A stretch of DNA of 64,000 nucleotides from Hydra vulgaris (GCF_038396675.1 NC_088933.1:13065001-13129000); one strand, 5' to 3'; positions 48,874 through 62,275 are shown, counted from the first letter of the stretch. Notes: generated from the letters alone by a model not told the origin. Numbers and translations: made by a program.

Positions 48874-49680
48874 GTTAGTTCTTTAAGCATTGTGATTAGA
48901 ATAATCTAAGCATTGTGATTAGAATAGTTTAGTTAGTTCTTTAAGCATTGTGATTAGAATAATCTAAGCATTGTGATTAGAATAGTTTAGTTAGTTCTTT
49001 AAGCATTGTAATTAGAATAATCTAAGCATTGTGATTAGAATAGTTTACTTAGTTCTTTAAGCATTGTGATTAGAATAATCTAAGCATTGTGATTAGAATA
49101 GTTTACTTAGTTCTTTAAGCATTGTGATTAGAATAATCTAAGCATTGTGATTAGAATAGTTTACTTAGTTCTTTAAGCATTGTGATTAGAATAATCTAAG
49201 CATTGTGATTAGAATAGTTTACTTAGTTCTTTAAGCATTGTGATTAGAATAATCTAAGCATTGTGATTAGAATAGTTTACTTAGTTCTTTAAGCATTGTG
49301 ATTAGAATAATCTAAGCATTGTGATTAGAATAGTTTACTTAGTTCTTTAAGCATTGTGATTAGAATAATCTAAGCATTGTGATTAGAATAGTTTACTTAG
49401 TTCTTTAAGCATTGTGATTAGAATAATCTAAGCATTGTGATTAGAATAGTTTACTTAGTTCTTTAAGCATTGTGATTAGAATAATCTAAGCATTGTGATT
49501 AGAATAGTTTACTTAGTTCTTTAAGCATTGTGATTAGAATAATCTAAGCATTGTGATTAGAATAGTTTACTTAGTTCTTTAAGCATTGTGATTAGAATAA
49601 TCTAAGCATTGTGATTAGAATAGTTTACTTAGTTCTTTAAGCATTGTGATTAGAATAATCTAAGCATTGTGATTAGAATA
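48874..49680. repeat. 58-bp minisatellite, about 14 copies
   Basis: The unit begins TTAGTTCTTTAAGCATTGTG and contains AAGCATTGTGATTAGAATA twice, so it is itself a doubled sequence. Copies are nearly identical; the first few have TAGTTTAGTTAG where later ones have TAGTTTACTTAG, and one has ATTGTAATTAG. Confidence 0.97.
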
Positions 49681-50021
49681 GGTGCTTGTATATTAAGCAG
49701 CTAAGAGTTTTAAAAGATCTTTTAGGGGTATGAGTACTAAATAGTCATCTACATGAATGTTCTTAGGATGTATATGTCTTTTTCTTCAGCACCATTTCTT
49801 AGAAGCTAGTATATTGATTTTGATATACCACCATCAATAATTTATAATAAAGTTTAATCTGTTGAATAATTAGCAGCTTAGGGTTTTTATTTCAAATTTT
49901 TAAAATTTTTTCGACAGTCCTGTATTTAAACTCAATTTTTAGTTTTAATTTTGTTACATAAAGTTAAAAAATTAAAACTAAAAATTTGGGACTAGATAAA
50001 CTATTAATAACATCGTTAAGC

Positions 50022-50089
50022 TATATATGTTATATATGTTATATATATATATATATATAACATATATAACATATATAACATATATAGAT
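50022..50089. repeat. TATATATGT hairpin
   Basis: Inverted copies of GCTATATATGTTATATATGT around a TA run. Confidence 0.85.
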
Positions 50090-50506
50090 ATATTTTATTT
50101 ATATCTGTTGTAAAAATTATCATTAGATGAATTCATATTCAAAAAATCAGTTAAATTTTAACTATATTTCATTATCCAATGGAATTAAATCTAAATAGTT
50201 TACGGAAATTAAGTCCTCGTTGGAAGTTGCATCGTCATAGTCGTCATTGCTTTCACTATCCTCTTCGCTTTCGCTATATTGATGATGCGAGGAACTAGAA
50301 GGCATTTCTGTTAGTAAACTTATTACCTCAGAAGGAAGAGGTAACTTAAGATGATTCTGAATTCTTCCATTTAAGTTAATACTGGATGGGATAAGATCTG
50401 AGGTATCTAAGGCTCTATGAAAAATATCTTCTAGATTTTTTTTCTGCTAGTTTTACGAGCATAAAATTGTCTATCTTGTTTAAAAACTTTATGCCTAGCT
50501 TCAGAC

Positions 50507-51161
50507 TAACCATGAGCGAGGCTAGGTTTTTTCAAACCAAGACGAGACCGAGACGAGAAGTTAGTACTTCTCGTGAGAACGAGACGAGACGAGAAATTTA
50601 ACAATTTTTTGTTGGCTCTTGTGTTTCAAGTCTGACGTTTTACTTGCGCTTCAGTTTTGAATTAGGGGACAAATCTGCTAAAAGGACTCTGACAACAGGT
50701 TGGCACTCAAAATTATCCTTAACCTGTGAGGCTAACCATTCTTTTGTTGTTTGAAATTTTTTTGAAGAGCTTCAAGTTAAGCTAATGAAATTCGAGTTGA
50801 AAGTGCACCATTTTATACAAAAAGTTTTTGTATTTAAAATCTAATTAAAAATATTTAAAATCTAATTAAAATTTTTTAATTAGATTTAAAAAAAAAATCT
50901 AATTAAAAAATCTAATTAAAAATTTAATTTGTTTTTGTCAATAACAAATTAAATTTTTAATTAGATTTATTAAAATCACGGAGTCAAAATATTAATTAAT
51001 TAAAAAAACAAATTATTAAGCATTTTGTAAATTATAATAATTTTTAATTTGGAAAATAATGTAATATTTAAGTCTCGCAAAAATTTTCTATTTCTCGTTT
51101 CTCACGAGAAATCCCATTACTCACGAAAAACGAGAACGAGACGAGATCTCGCTCATGGTTA
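50507..51161. mobile_element. hAT-like non-autonomous element (655 bp) inside the Transib gene
   Basis: Ends TAACCATGAGCGAG (50507) and CTCGCTCATGGTTA (to 51161) are inverted repeats. CTTCAGAC flanks both sides (50499-50506 and 51162-51169), a perfect 8-bp duplication. Subterminal CGAGACGAGA repeats are present in both arms. The interior is AT-rich with ATCTAATTAAAA repeats and no coding signal. Confidence 0.9.
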
Positions 51162-52368
51162 CTTCAGACCCTTCTTCACCAAAATAACCTATTGGTATTA
51201 CTGTATTTTCTTCAATTTGTCTGCCATGTATTAAAACTTTATGTACAGTTGCAGGCAGCGGATACCAAGGATATTTTGACATATAATGCTTCGCCGTATC
51301 AAAACAATATTTTTCAAATTTATCTAAATTAATTTGATACTGGGAAGAAATGCATATAAGAATAGTTTTAAATTTTTTTATTAATTCTTCATCCACGTAA
51401 ATTCTTCATAAGTTATTTCGGAAAATTTTTTAACATTTTCAAATGCTCGGCGTGCAGAATTGCCGTCGTTAGTACTTCCAAAACCATCTACTTTTGGTTT
51501 ATCCGCGTAAAGGTGTAAATTTTTAAAGAACCGTTGTTGTATTTCTTTTTTTCTTCATAAAAGAATTTTCATAAATCATATCTGTATGATATGTGGACGA
51601 TGCATTCAAAAAATCGTTTCCAAGCATGTAGTGGACTAATACCATACTGTAAAGTATTAGGTTTAGGCTTTAATAATTCTGCGGTTTTGAGTTCCTGCAC
51701 TTTAACAAAATCATTGGGAGTAGCTCCACATATAGGACAAGCTTGGTTTGATTTTGTTCCAGTTAATATATTTAAAATTTTGCCATCAATTAGCGTCATA
51801 AATATAGTAAAGCTGATTTGAATTTTTTTATTATTAAAGAAATAAATTGATATTGGCTCTAGTTTATTTATTTGCCCGTCAATATCTTGTTTTTCTTTTA
51901 AAATGTGTTCTTTGGATTCCTTTATGTATTCGACTTTTAAAGGTCTAGAAAACCACACAGATTGAGGAGTGCGATTGTTCCATAAGATGTTATTATCTTC
52001 TGAGTTCAAACGAAGTGGTACAACAGTTATCACAAATAAATTTGAATCAAAATGACAACCAGCTGACATCAAAACCATAACTAAATATCATATCGGCTAT
52101 AATTTCGTTAGTATTAATGGATTCCATGTGCTGAAAAATCACTTCTTCTTGTAATTGTACAATACGTTTCACTGTATGCTCTAACAAACTCTTTAATGGT
52201 ACTTGTGCAATGATATCGGAAATTGATATACCATTTAGTCTACATGCTGATTTACATTTCCAAATCTCTTTGTAATCTGGATACATTTTACAATTTTTGA
52301 TAACAGCTCTTTGTCTAATGTTTTGATACTGCTGTTTACTTAAATTAGAATCACGTTTCTTTTGCTGA

Positions 52369-52431
52369 CGAAACATCTCTTATATTACAAGCAGCCATAC
52401 CTGCTGCTTGTAATATAAGAGATGTTTCGTG
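52369..52431. repeat. Perfect foldback inside the Transib coding region
   Basis: CGAAACATCTCTTATATTAC (and on to AAGCAG) is repeated inverted around CATACCT. One arm reads as conserved coding sequence (HETSLILQAA), so the other is likely an inverted duplication. Confidence 0.88.
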
Positions 52432-52785
52432 CAAGTTATCCCGGCATAACTCTGATGCTTCCAATCTCTTGGCCCGATCCGATTTTTCGGTATATGATAA
52501 CCTTGGTCGTCCAGAAGATGTTGATGGAATTGATTGACTTTAAGATGTTGATGGAATTGCATCATCAGTAAATGTAATTTCTCTTTTTAACCAATCTGAA
52601 TTTTTACTTTTAAATCGGCATATTGTTCTTTGGCAATCTGACAATTTTTATTCAAAAGAATTGTACAAACGACATATTTTCTTTTGAATATCATTGCTAA
52701 TAACTACTGTTTCATCACTTCCAGCTATTTGAATAACGTGCTCAAAAACATTTGACTTTTTTTTATATCTTTCTTTTTCAGCCAT

Positions 52786-54192
52786 ACATTAAATAAATTC
52801 TCGTATTTGAAACGGAACATCACTTCAAAAAAACAGATATATTTTTAATTGGGGCAACTAGGGGCAAGTTTTGAAAATTGGAATATATTCCTAAACATTA
52901 CCAAAATTTAATCGTGTAAATATATATATAGAGAGAAATACGGAGATTTTTTTAAAAGTCAAATCAAAGTTTTGAAAAATGTCAAGGAAGAAAAAATTCT
53001 ATACACGCGCCTAATTCTTTTATATAATCAATATAATAATGCAGTATTTTAATTTAATTAAATATTTTTAAAAACTATATACCTGTATAAAAATAATTTT
53101 CTTTACAGCAATCAAAAATGTTATTTATTTCAAAAGTTATGCATTATTAAACTAACAGCTCACTTTACGCTAACTCACTGCAAACTAAGCTGAGATAAAA
53201 AATATCCACAATTTGAGTGCATATTAAAAACAAACTAGGTAATCAATTTAAAAATAGACCACGTTTATTATCATTTTGGTGGGTTTACTTTAAGGTACCA
53301 CAAAAAAAAAAAAAAATCTTTTTAAGAACTTAAAAAAATTGAGTTTCTGCCAAAAAATCGGGTCTCAGAAACCATAATGAAATGGTATATCATAAGGAAA
53401 TAGTTTATTTTTTCGTATAAGCCCGTAAATTTCACCAATTTTTATAACATTACTAAACAAAAATGCACAAAAATTATTAGGTAAGGAGTACAATTTGCAT
53501 TAACAAACAAAATAACATGTGTCTATGTTTGGTAAAAAAAAATTAATTTCAAGAAAACAGCATAAATTACAAATCATTATTTTAAAATGTGAAAGAAGCC
53601 TTAAAAGGGAAATTTAGGGGCAAAGTCTATAGTTTGAATTGGTTGTATATATATTTGTATTTACTAGTTCAAGAACCTAATATAGGTTTTCCTAGGTTCC
53701 CTAAAATATAACATTTACTTATGTTAAGAAAACACTTAAATGTTAAAAACTTACCTCCTTATTTTAAAACCATTTTATAAGTGTATTATAAACGCTGATC
53801 TTTACTTTATTCTTTTTTCCTAAGGCTGTTCTGTTAAATATTTTAAATATAATTGCGTATGCACTATACTAATTACGTATGCACATAAAATTTTAAAATT
53901 TCCTTTTTCCTATAACTATGCATGTTATGCATAGTTATAGGAAAAAGGGCATTGCATAAGCCTAAAACCGAGTTTATTATCTCAGCTAAATGTTTAATTA
54001 CAAAAAATACAATTCAAATTAACGGTTCTTTCCTAAATTTAAAAAATATATATATATTATACATGGAACCCTAACTGATTTTTGTGGTTTTAAAACATAC
54101 TATTATACTTATAACAATTTAAAAAAAGTAAAAATAGAGTATTACGAATATGTTTTTTTTTTTTTTTTAATATAATAAATATTTTTTTTTTA
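52786..54192. other. 5' non-coding part of the Transib element
   Basis: AT-rich. 53640-54192 is homologous to the truncated copy at 42770-43050; it includes a palindrome CCTATAACTATGCATG at 53910-53942. The transposase promoter would lie here but was not resolved. Confidence 0.6.
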
Positions 54193-54220
54193 GGTTTTGT
54201 TCACCACTTGGCCCACTGTG
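54193..54220 (-). other. Right Transib terminus (short-spacer form)
   Basis: Read from the end inward: heptamer CACAGTG (54220-54214), a 12-nt gap, then AACAAAACC (54201-54193), which matches the V(D)J nonamer ACAAAAACC at 7 of 9 positions. TGGTGAACAAAA lies at 54206-54195. Confidence 0.75.
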
Positions 54221-54225
54221 GACTG
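54221..54225 (+). repeat. Target-site duplication GACTG, right copy
   Basis: Directly abuts CACTGTG at 54214-54220. Confidence 0.85.
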
Positions 54226-55939
54226 TCTGAACATAGACTTAAATTTGACTTAAATAGCTAAAATTTTAACTGCACAACTTAATTTTAACTTTAACAAGCA
54301 ACTTATACAATTTTACAACTTGTACAAACCTATAACAATTTTATTTTTTAACGCTTCGAATTTTGAAATAATTATCGTTACTTCGTTATGTTATCGGTAC
54401 TTATTATTATCAATTAGCGTTTTTTGAACAAAATAAAAATTTTTAGGTGGAGACATTTAATTAAAACTCAATTACACAAACATTTTTTATTGCATAATCA
54501 TTTTGTCATTTGACTGAATCTAAATTTACTTAATTGCCGAGTAATGAGTTTGTTTCATGTTATAAATCGAACGATTCACATCCTTGGTATAGGGTAGAGC
54601 GGAGCCTATCGGGAGAGTGGGGCATAAGGGGACAGTTATGCCTGAAGCCTAATATCTCAGCGTAAATTTTTTTTTTTTTTTTTCAATTTTTTTTTGATAA
54701 AACATTTTAACAGAACTGTTATGGTGAATCTCTTTTAATGGAACTTAATACACTCAATGTTTATAAACTTAACATATACCAAGTTATGCTTCATCAAAAA
54801 GTCAAAACATGGTTTATCTCCTAATATATTTCACTCTTACTTCATTAAAATTACTCATAAATACCCCATAAAGTTTTCAACGAATAATTTTGTTGTCCCG
54901 AGATCTTATTTAAAACTCAGTTCATTTTAAATTCAATACCGAGGACCATTTATATGGAAGAGTTTCTTGAAAAATATTATTAAAAATAAAACTCTTTTAA
55001 ACTTCTCCCCAGAACAATTCAAAAGAAAATCTAAACGATTTCTATTAGAAAATAACTTCGATCTTAAATTTTTTTTTTAAATTAGTACCTAAAATAATTA
55101 AACTGAAAAAAGTCATCGTTACTCACTTAATTTTATTTTGATTTGTTTCTTATTTTCTTCTCATAAAAATAAAAAATAAATAGCTAAAAGAAAATATATC
55201 TTATACGATTTACTATTTGTAATATATTGTGTTTTACTTTATCATTTTCAACCTGTAATTTTTTAACTTTTAATTTTTAATTTGTTTCATAAACTGAAGA
55301 CGACAATGTAAACGGGGCTCGGCGATATGACAATTTACGTCTTCTTCTTGCTCCGGCCATTTATTATCTATGCACAATCTTTCTTAATGTATATTTTATT
55401 AAACGGCAAAGTTAAATATAATAAATAAATAAAACCGTATCGTAAAACGATTTCGTTACGCATCTTATCGTAGGATAACAAATTATTACCAAATCTGAAT
55501 AGAGGAAAGAAAAATTAAAAAAAGATCATTTTGACATTTTGACTCATTTGTAGTGAACTTTTGGATAAATCATTTTGAAATATGTTTCTGAGAAAAACGC
55601 AAAAGTAAGTTCATTAATTTTAAAACATATAAAAAAAAAATTATGTTATTAGTGTAACTTACCTCTAAATGTTTATAGTGATTTGAAAAGAAGTCTTGTA
55701 TTTATTAAAAATTAATATCAATTTTTACATAACTTGTTTTTTAAGAAAAATTAAAATAAAACAACGTTTTCAACTTCATTTTGTTTGCTTTCTTATTTAT
55801 GTATTCACTTTCATTGCAGAATCCGCATTTTTTTTATCTTTGTATTTTGGAAAAAGCAAACTCTTTGAATAATCGAGTATCTCTTTAGTCGACTAATTTA
55901 AGGAAAATTTTATTTGATTTTTTTTTGCTTTTCTTTTGC
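54226..55939. other. AT-rich intergenic sequence
   Basis: A short GC-richer stretch at 54588-54650 (GTGGGGCATAAGGGGACAG) looks like a repeat fragment, and TTTAGTCGACTAATTTAAGG at 55884 resembles the hAT subterminal motif seen at 44.3 kb. No gene recognised. Confidence 0.5.
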
Positions 55940-55974
55940 CGCTCGAACTTGTGCTAAGGTTATCTATTTACATT

Positions 55975-56265
55975 CAGGTAAAACTAGGGCATCTTCTGAA
56001 TAATTCCTGTGCTGCTTCTCAAGGTTCTATCTTGTGGCCATATTTTTTGTTGGTCTATATAAATGACTTAAATAAAGCCTCAGACTTAATGAGTATCATG
56101 TTTGCCGACGACACCAATTTATTCCTGAATGATAATGACATATCCAAACCCTTTTCTACAATGAATGATGAACTTAAAAACATATCTACTTGATTCAATA
56201 GTAACAAATTAATGCTCAACATTAATAAAACCAAATGGATTCTTTTCCATTCGCTCTCTATTAAA
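55975..56265 (+). pseudogene. LINE reverse transcriptase fragment
   Basis: SQGSILWPYFLLVYINDLNK then MFADDTNLFLNDNDI, an RT palm with the FADD catalytic motif, and FNSNKLMLNINKTKWILFHS. Typical of CR1/Jockey-like non-LTR retrotransposons; truncated at both ends. Confidence 0.88.
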
Positions 56266-56728
56266 ATTTAATTTATTTATTAATATTCGTAATACTGCAA
56301 CTTTATAAAGTTGCAGTATTACGAAACTAATTAAATAAAAATACTTTGGATGTGGCTGTTGCAACAGCCATATACAAAATCAATAAAGATTTTTTTTTTG
56401 GATTCAATCTCGTTTACTAACTATTTAGAAAATAACGACTTTAGAGGTTTGACTGTTTAGTAACAGTATCCACAATAATAATGTCAGACACTGCTTGCAA
56501 AAGACTAGAACTATAAGATATCATCAAATTTTGTATCACTAATTTTTGATATTTTCAAAAACATTTGATATTTTGCGGTTTGTTTATAAACTAAATTTAG
56601 CGTTGCGTGGTTTATGGACGATTCTAAAGTGTTATGCCTAAATTTCATCAAAAATTATTCAAATTTATTGAAACTTAGCAAGTATTTTTATAAACTTAGC
56701 AAGTATTTTTATAAACAAACGTCTAACC

Positions 56729-56842
56729 CAGTGGGCACAGTACGTTTTTAAAACGTTTTTTGGACGTTTTTATTAGGTTTAAACCTCTAAACGTCTAAAA
56801 AACGTTTTAAAAACGTTTTAAAAACGTACCGTGCCCACTAGG
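56729..56842. repeat. Foldback MITE-like element
   Basis: CCAGTGGGCACAGTACGTTT at the left pairs with AAACGTACCGTGCCCACTAG at the right; the interior is AACGTTTTAAAAACGTTTT-type. Confidence 0.85.
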
Positions 56843-57305
56843 AAAAGACAAGTTGTTAAGATTACTAAAAGTTTAATAAAAACAAAGAAAAAAGGAAAAT
56901 TCATCGAAACTCATTTTTTTAAATATAATTTTGTTAAACTTTTTATTATAACAACATTTGTGCGTTAGAGGCATTTATATTCAGGTTTTTGTTTATATAG
57001 ATTATTATAAACAAAAAACCTTTTTGAGGTTTGTTTGTGTATCAGACGGAAGTCATGATATAAATCGGGTTCATGTTTAAGTAATTAAAGTGTCAAAAAA
57101 GTCAATCAAGTCATACGTATACGATTAAGTCATAATTAAATAATTAAAATAAAATTTAATCAAATAAATTCAATAAGTTTCAACTATTTTTTTAATTTAT
57201 CGTTGTAAAGTGAAATTCTTGACAAATATAGTATGTTTTCAGAACGAAGTTCTTACTTATATTATCATAAGGACGTTATTCAAGCGTCTCTCTCTTTTTT
57301 CCCCT

Positions 57306-57426
<121 letters not shown>

Positions 57427-57859
57427 ATAAAATTACGTATCATTATTGAATTAATAATATCGTTATTAATTGTCTGTTTAGTTTAGTTTATTATTATTAA
57501 TTGTCAGTTTACTTCATCAAAAATAAGGTTTTTTGATGGTTTTTTCAAATGACAATGAAGTTTTGAAAAAAATTCAAATATTATGTTCAAATACTTAATC
57601 CTAAATCAAAGATGGGTTTATAAGCTTCAGCGTGACACACCTTCGACCATTTTAAAATTACTTTTATTAAATCAAAAATGTCGCCGATGACAAAAAATAC
57701 ATAGATGCGTCAATTTAAAACAAAACAAAAACTTGACTTGATACTATTTTTGCTTTACATGCTGTATAGCAAAAATAGTATATTTTAATAATCTTAAAAG
57801 AAAATAAATTATATTCTTTTTAGATTAGATTAACTAATAAAACCTAATTTACTTAAATA

Positions 57860-59102
<1,243 letters not shown>

Positions 59103-59241
59103 ATGGAACGGAAAATGAAACAAGTTGGAATTTCGTTTCCACTGGCATTAATTGCATTCCAAGTGTTACTTCTTGCTTTGTTTGCTGGATTTGTTGATTA
59201 CGACTATACGAAATCTGGGCGTAACAATATGTTTTATGCGC
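59103..59241 (+). CDS. Rh-family ammonium transporter, exon 1
   Basis: Encodes MERKMKQVGISFPLALIAFQ, then VLLLALFAGFVDYDYTK and NNMFYA, plus one base before GTATAA. The first hydrophobic helix and the FVDYD motif are typical of Rh glycoproteins (RhAG/RhBG/RhCG type), which pass NH3/NH4+ across the plasma membrane through a 12-helix trimeric channel. The phase joins exon 2 perfectly (A-Q-FQDIHVM). An alternative start is the Met at codon 5. The 3.3-kb intron holds a hAT scrap and long (TA)n tracts. Confidence 0.88.
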
Positions 59242-60620
59242 GTATAAAACTTTTTAATTTTTTAAAATTTAATATTTGTTTTAAATTTAATATTTTTTTA
59301 AATTTATTATTTCTTTTAAATTTAATACTTCTTTTAAATTTAATACTTGTTTTAAAGTTAGTGTTTGGTAAATGACCAACCCCCAATATGCGTTTTTTTA
59401 TAACGCACATTGGGGGTTGGTCTTAAGGTTAGGGTATAAATAGCGCACAATGGGGGTTAATTTCAGAGTAAATAAAACCATAAATGGTATGTTTTAAACA
59501 AGCAAAGTTCCTGAATAATGATAAATTAAAAGTTATAAAAAAGTATGTTTCAGTATTGCTAAAATTACTAAAAATAAAAAACGTAGGATTAGTTCTAGGG
59601 TTTAGTGAGCTTTGTGATTTTTTATTAGAAACTATTTTCGTGACGGCACTTCAATAACAATTCCATTCTTTTATTTAGAAGTTCTTCAGATTTTGAGCAA
59701 GGTATAACTGCAAATTTTTTGAACCATAGTGTGCTATCGGGAGGTTCAGGTTTTAAGACCATGACCTTTATATATATTTTTAAATTTCAAACTTAGACAG
59801 ATTAAGTCGTGGACTTTTTATGGTTTGAAGATATATGGATGTATTGGAGATTGACATCAGATTTTTAAAAGCTTTATGGGTGTTTTCTGTTAAACTTTAT
59901 GTTACATCAAATAAATCGTCTGATTTAAGATTGGTTTTTACACTTATTTGAAATTCTACATTTTTGAATTATGGTTATATTCAAAGACCATTTTTACCAC
60001 AAAAATTATTTTAAAATTAGAATAAAGAATCTTGTAAAAACTATTTAATTAATAAAAGTTGTCTTGAGTTGTAAGAAAAAATGTAAGTAATTTTCAAGAT
60101 TAATGTTTTAATAAAACAAGCAATGATGCATGACAAGTTAAGTGTTGACGTTGTCAGTTTGTATTTACTAGTCTAGTTTTTTCAACAACTTCTTTTGTTC
60201 AAAGTATATTCAAAGCGGATTTATTCCGCAAACCTCCCCCCCCCCCCTGCATTTCACCCTCATTTCGTTTATTCAAGTTTATAAATAAAAAAATAACAGA
60301 GTTATACTAAATAATTTTTGTTATTGATTTTCTTTCAAATATGAGATAAAAGTTTTGTCACTCTTTACTCTTGTCCTCGCTTGCTTTAATCGCTCACCCA
60401 CAATAGATCGCTCACCCATGATAGATCGGTTGACGTTCCAAAGTCACCAGAGATTCTCATCAACAATAAAAATGGAAGTGTAATAAGTTTACCAGCATAA
60501 TAGCATGTTTACCACATAAGTTCACCTAAAACTGTTCCGAATTGGAAAAGTTTGTTAACAAGAAAAAAAATTTCTGTCTGTCCTACAACTTTTTCTTTTA
60601 ATCTAGCTTTTTGAAATTGC

Positions 60621-60668
60621 ATGTATAATGACTTGATTAGGTACCTTCTTAATCAAGTCATTATACAT
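60621..60668. repeat. Perfect hairpin, 19-bp arms
   Basis: ATGTATAATGACTTGATTA and its exact inverse around GGTACCTTCT. Confidence 0.93.
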
Positions 60669-60984
60669 TCCTTTGCAAAATCCACTAAAGTTGAAACTAA
60701 AAGAAGTAGATTCATCTAACTCAGGGTGTTGTTTCAATGACAGAAGATGTTGACGAGCTTGCCTGGAGATCCTTTATTGAATTTAAATTAATGTAGAGAA
60801 GAAAATAAGTAACCATTTGACGTTTTTCAAATTAAAATGTAGCAATGTTTTGCATTTCTTAAATATATGCTCCGCGTTTATTTTTGTATAAGTTTTTGGG
60901 ATTTTAGAAACACGTTTGATGAGAGATTAAAATCATGCAAAAATAATTCCGAGCCATTACAATTTAAACTAACAGTGGTCTGAT

Positions 60985-61180
60985 ATTCCGAAGCAAAATG
61001 GTTATTCGATTGGTCCGCAACACAACGGAAATTATTTAGGTATGCTTAAACTCCTATTCGAATTCAAACCATTCCTAACAGAACAGGATGGTACCTAATA
61101 TTTACAAACTAATATCTGGTAAAATTTTATCAAGGTTCTTGCTAATGAAATCGTGAAAACTATTGATAAATTTTAATTTT
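60985..61180 (+). pseudogene. hAT (ZMYM1/TTF-type) transposase fragment
   Basis: DIPKQNGYSIGPQHNGNYLG then MLKLLFEFKPFLTEQ, followed after a frame break by NFIKVLANEIVKTI. The HxGNYLGML.L..EFDPFL pattern is characteristic of the hAT-derived TTF-type zinc-finger (ZMYM1-like) family. Short and broken. Confidence 0.75.
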
Positions 61181-61839
61181 TTCTGAAGAATCATATAGCA
61201 TTAAAAATTATTTTTGAACTGGCTGCAGTCTAATTAATTGTTTTACAGGAACCAAATGTCGTTGAAAGTGTTTTAGAGCTAAAAATTGTTACTTTAATTT
61301 TTTGTACTTTGCAATTATGATGTTCTAATAACTTAAATTGTGTCAAAAAAATAAGCAGCAATTCAGAAAATAAGGTTATTTAATTTCATTATGCAATTTT
61401 GTATACTTAGAGGCCAATTTTTTTTAAAAGCTGAGGGCTAACTGATGTTAAAGACGGCTAATCTCTGTTTGGATTCTTTTAGTTACAGAAAGCTTTTACT
61501 TAAAATAAAGGTAAAAATAGAATAAAATTAAAGATAAAATAAATCACCGCTTCTAAACAATAAATAATGAGCCATGGATTAGTTCTAAGTTTAAAATAAT
61601 AATGAAATTAAAATCTGAACTCTATTTACTCTTAGTGAGTATGTAGACAAGACCAGACAAGTTCAAGCAAGCGAATCCAACTTAGATGCAACGATTCACT
61701 TATCTATAAACATTAAATTAAAATAAAACACCATTTTATTATATATATAACATTTTAAACTCACACATATATATATTTTTTATATATACTTTTTCTTCAA
61801 TATAACATGCATATATTTGTTTATTTTTAAAGTCACTTA

Positions 61840-62096
<257 letters not shown>

Positions 62097-62135
62097 ATGG
62101 GGCGGATCCAGCATTTTTTATTGTTTGAGATACAA

Positions 62136-62275
62136 TTATTCTTAGCGTTCAAAAATTATGACCTTATAAAATTTGTATACCCCTCAATTTGAGGGGTTTA
62201 CAATTGGTAACTCAATTTGAGGGGTTAACAAAGGTGCTAACTTTAAATAGTCATAGTTTTTGAACGCTAAGAGAT
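62136..62275. repeat. MITE-like hairpin
   Basis: CTTAGCGTTCAAAAATTATG pairs with CATAGTTTTTGAACGCTAAG. Two copies of CTCAATTTGAGGGGTT lie in the loop. Confidence 0.88.

Larger units (their letters stand above)
50162..52785 (-). pseudogene. Transib/RAG1-like transposase, broken
   Basis: Fragments in order: MAEKERYKKKSNVFEHVIQI (52785); FRQQKKRDSNLSKQQYQNIR and an AGCHFDSNLFVITVVPLRLN block (52376-52010); FTIFMTLIDGKILN then CPICGATPNDF, a zinc-knuckle-like CxxC (about 51800-51710); YGISPLHAWKRFFECIVHIS; VDGFGSTNDGNSARRAF (about 51490-51440); YPWYPLPATVHKVLIHG; IGYFGEEGSE; and, past an insertion, RHKVFKQDRQFYARKTSRK and LEDIFHRALDTSDL with an acidic tail, stop at 50162. The HK.L.HG...EE.SE.RHK..R...ARK.SR..D...SD pattern is that of Transib transposases and resembles the RAG1 C-terminal core. 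The Asp in LIDGK and a Glu of GEEGSE are candidate catalytic residues (inferred). Breaks: a stop in NSFE*KLS, a foldback at 52369-52431, at least two frameshifts, and the insertion. Confidence 0.85.
48298..54220 (-). mobile_element. Transib (RAG1-like) DNA transposon, 5923 bp, inactive
   Basis: Both termini begin CACAGTGGG(T/C)C reading inward, and a TGGTG(G/A)ACAAAA block follows at each end. Flanks are identical 5-bp GACTG repeats. Established knowledge: Transib elements make 5-bp duplications, have CAC-starting termini like V(D)J signals, and their transposase is the ancestor-type relative of RAG1. The internal gene (50162-52785, minus) has the matching conserved blocks but is broken. It also carries a 58-bp minisatellite and a nested 655-bp element. 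Confidence 0.9.

Noticed and set aside
48874-49680. CRISPR-like array
   Set aside because: The units are contiguous 58-bp tandem copies without unique spacers, in eukaryotic DNA; it is a minisatellite.
50162-52785. A functional, domesticated RAG1-like host gene
   Set aside because: Stops, a foldback, frameshifts and a 655-bp insertion break it, and it lies inside a transposon with its own ends.
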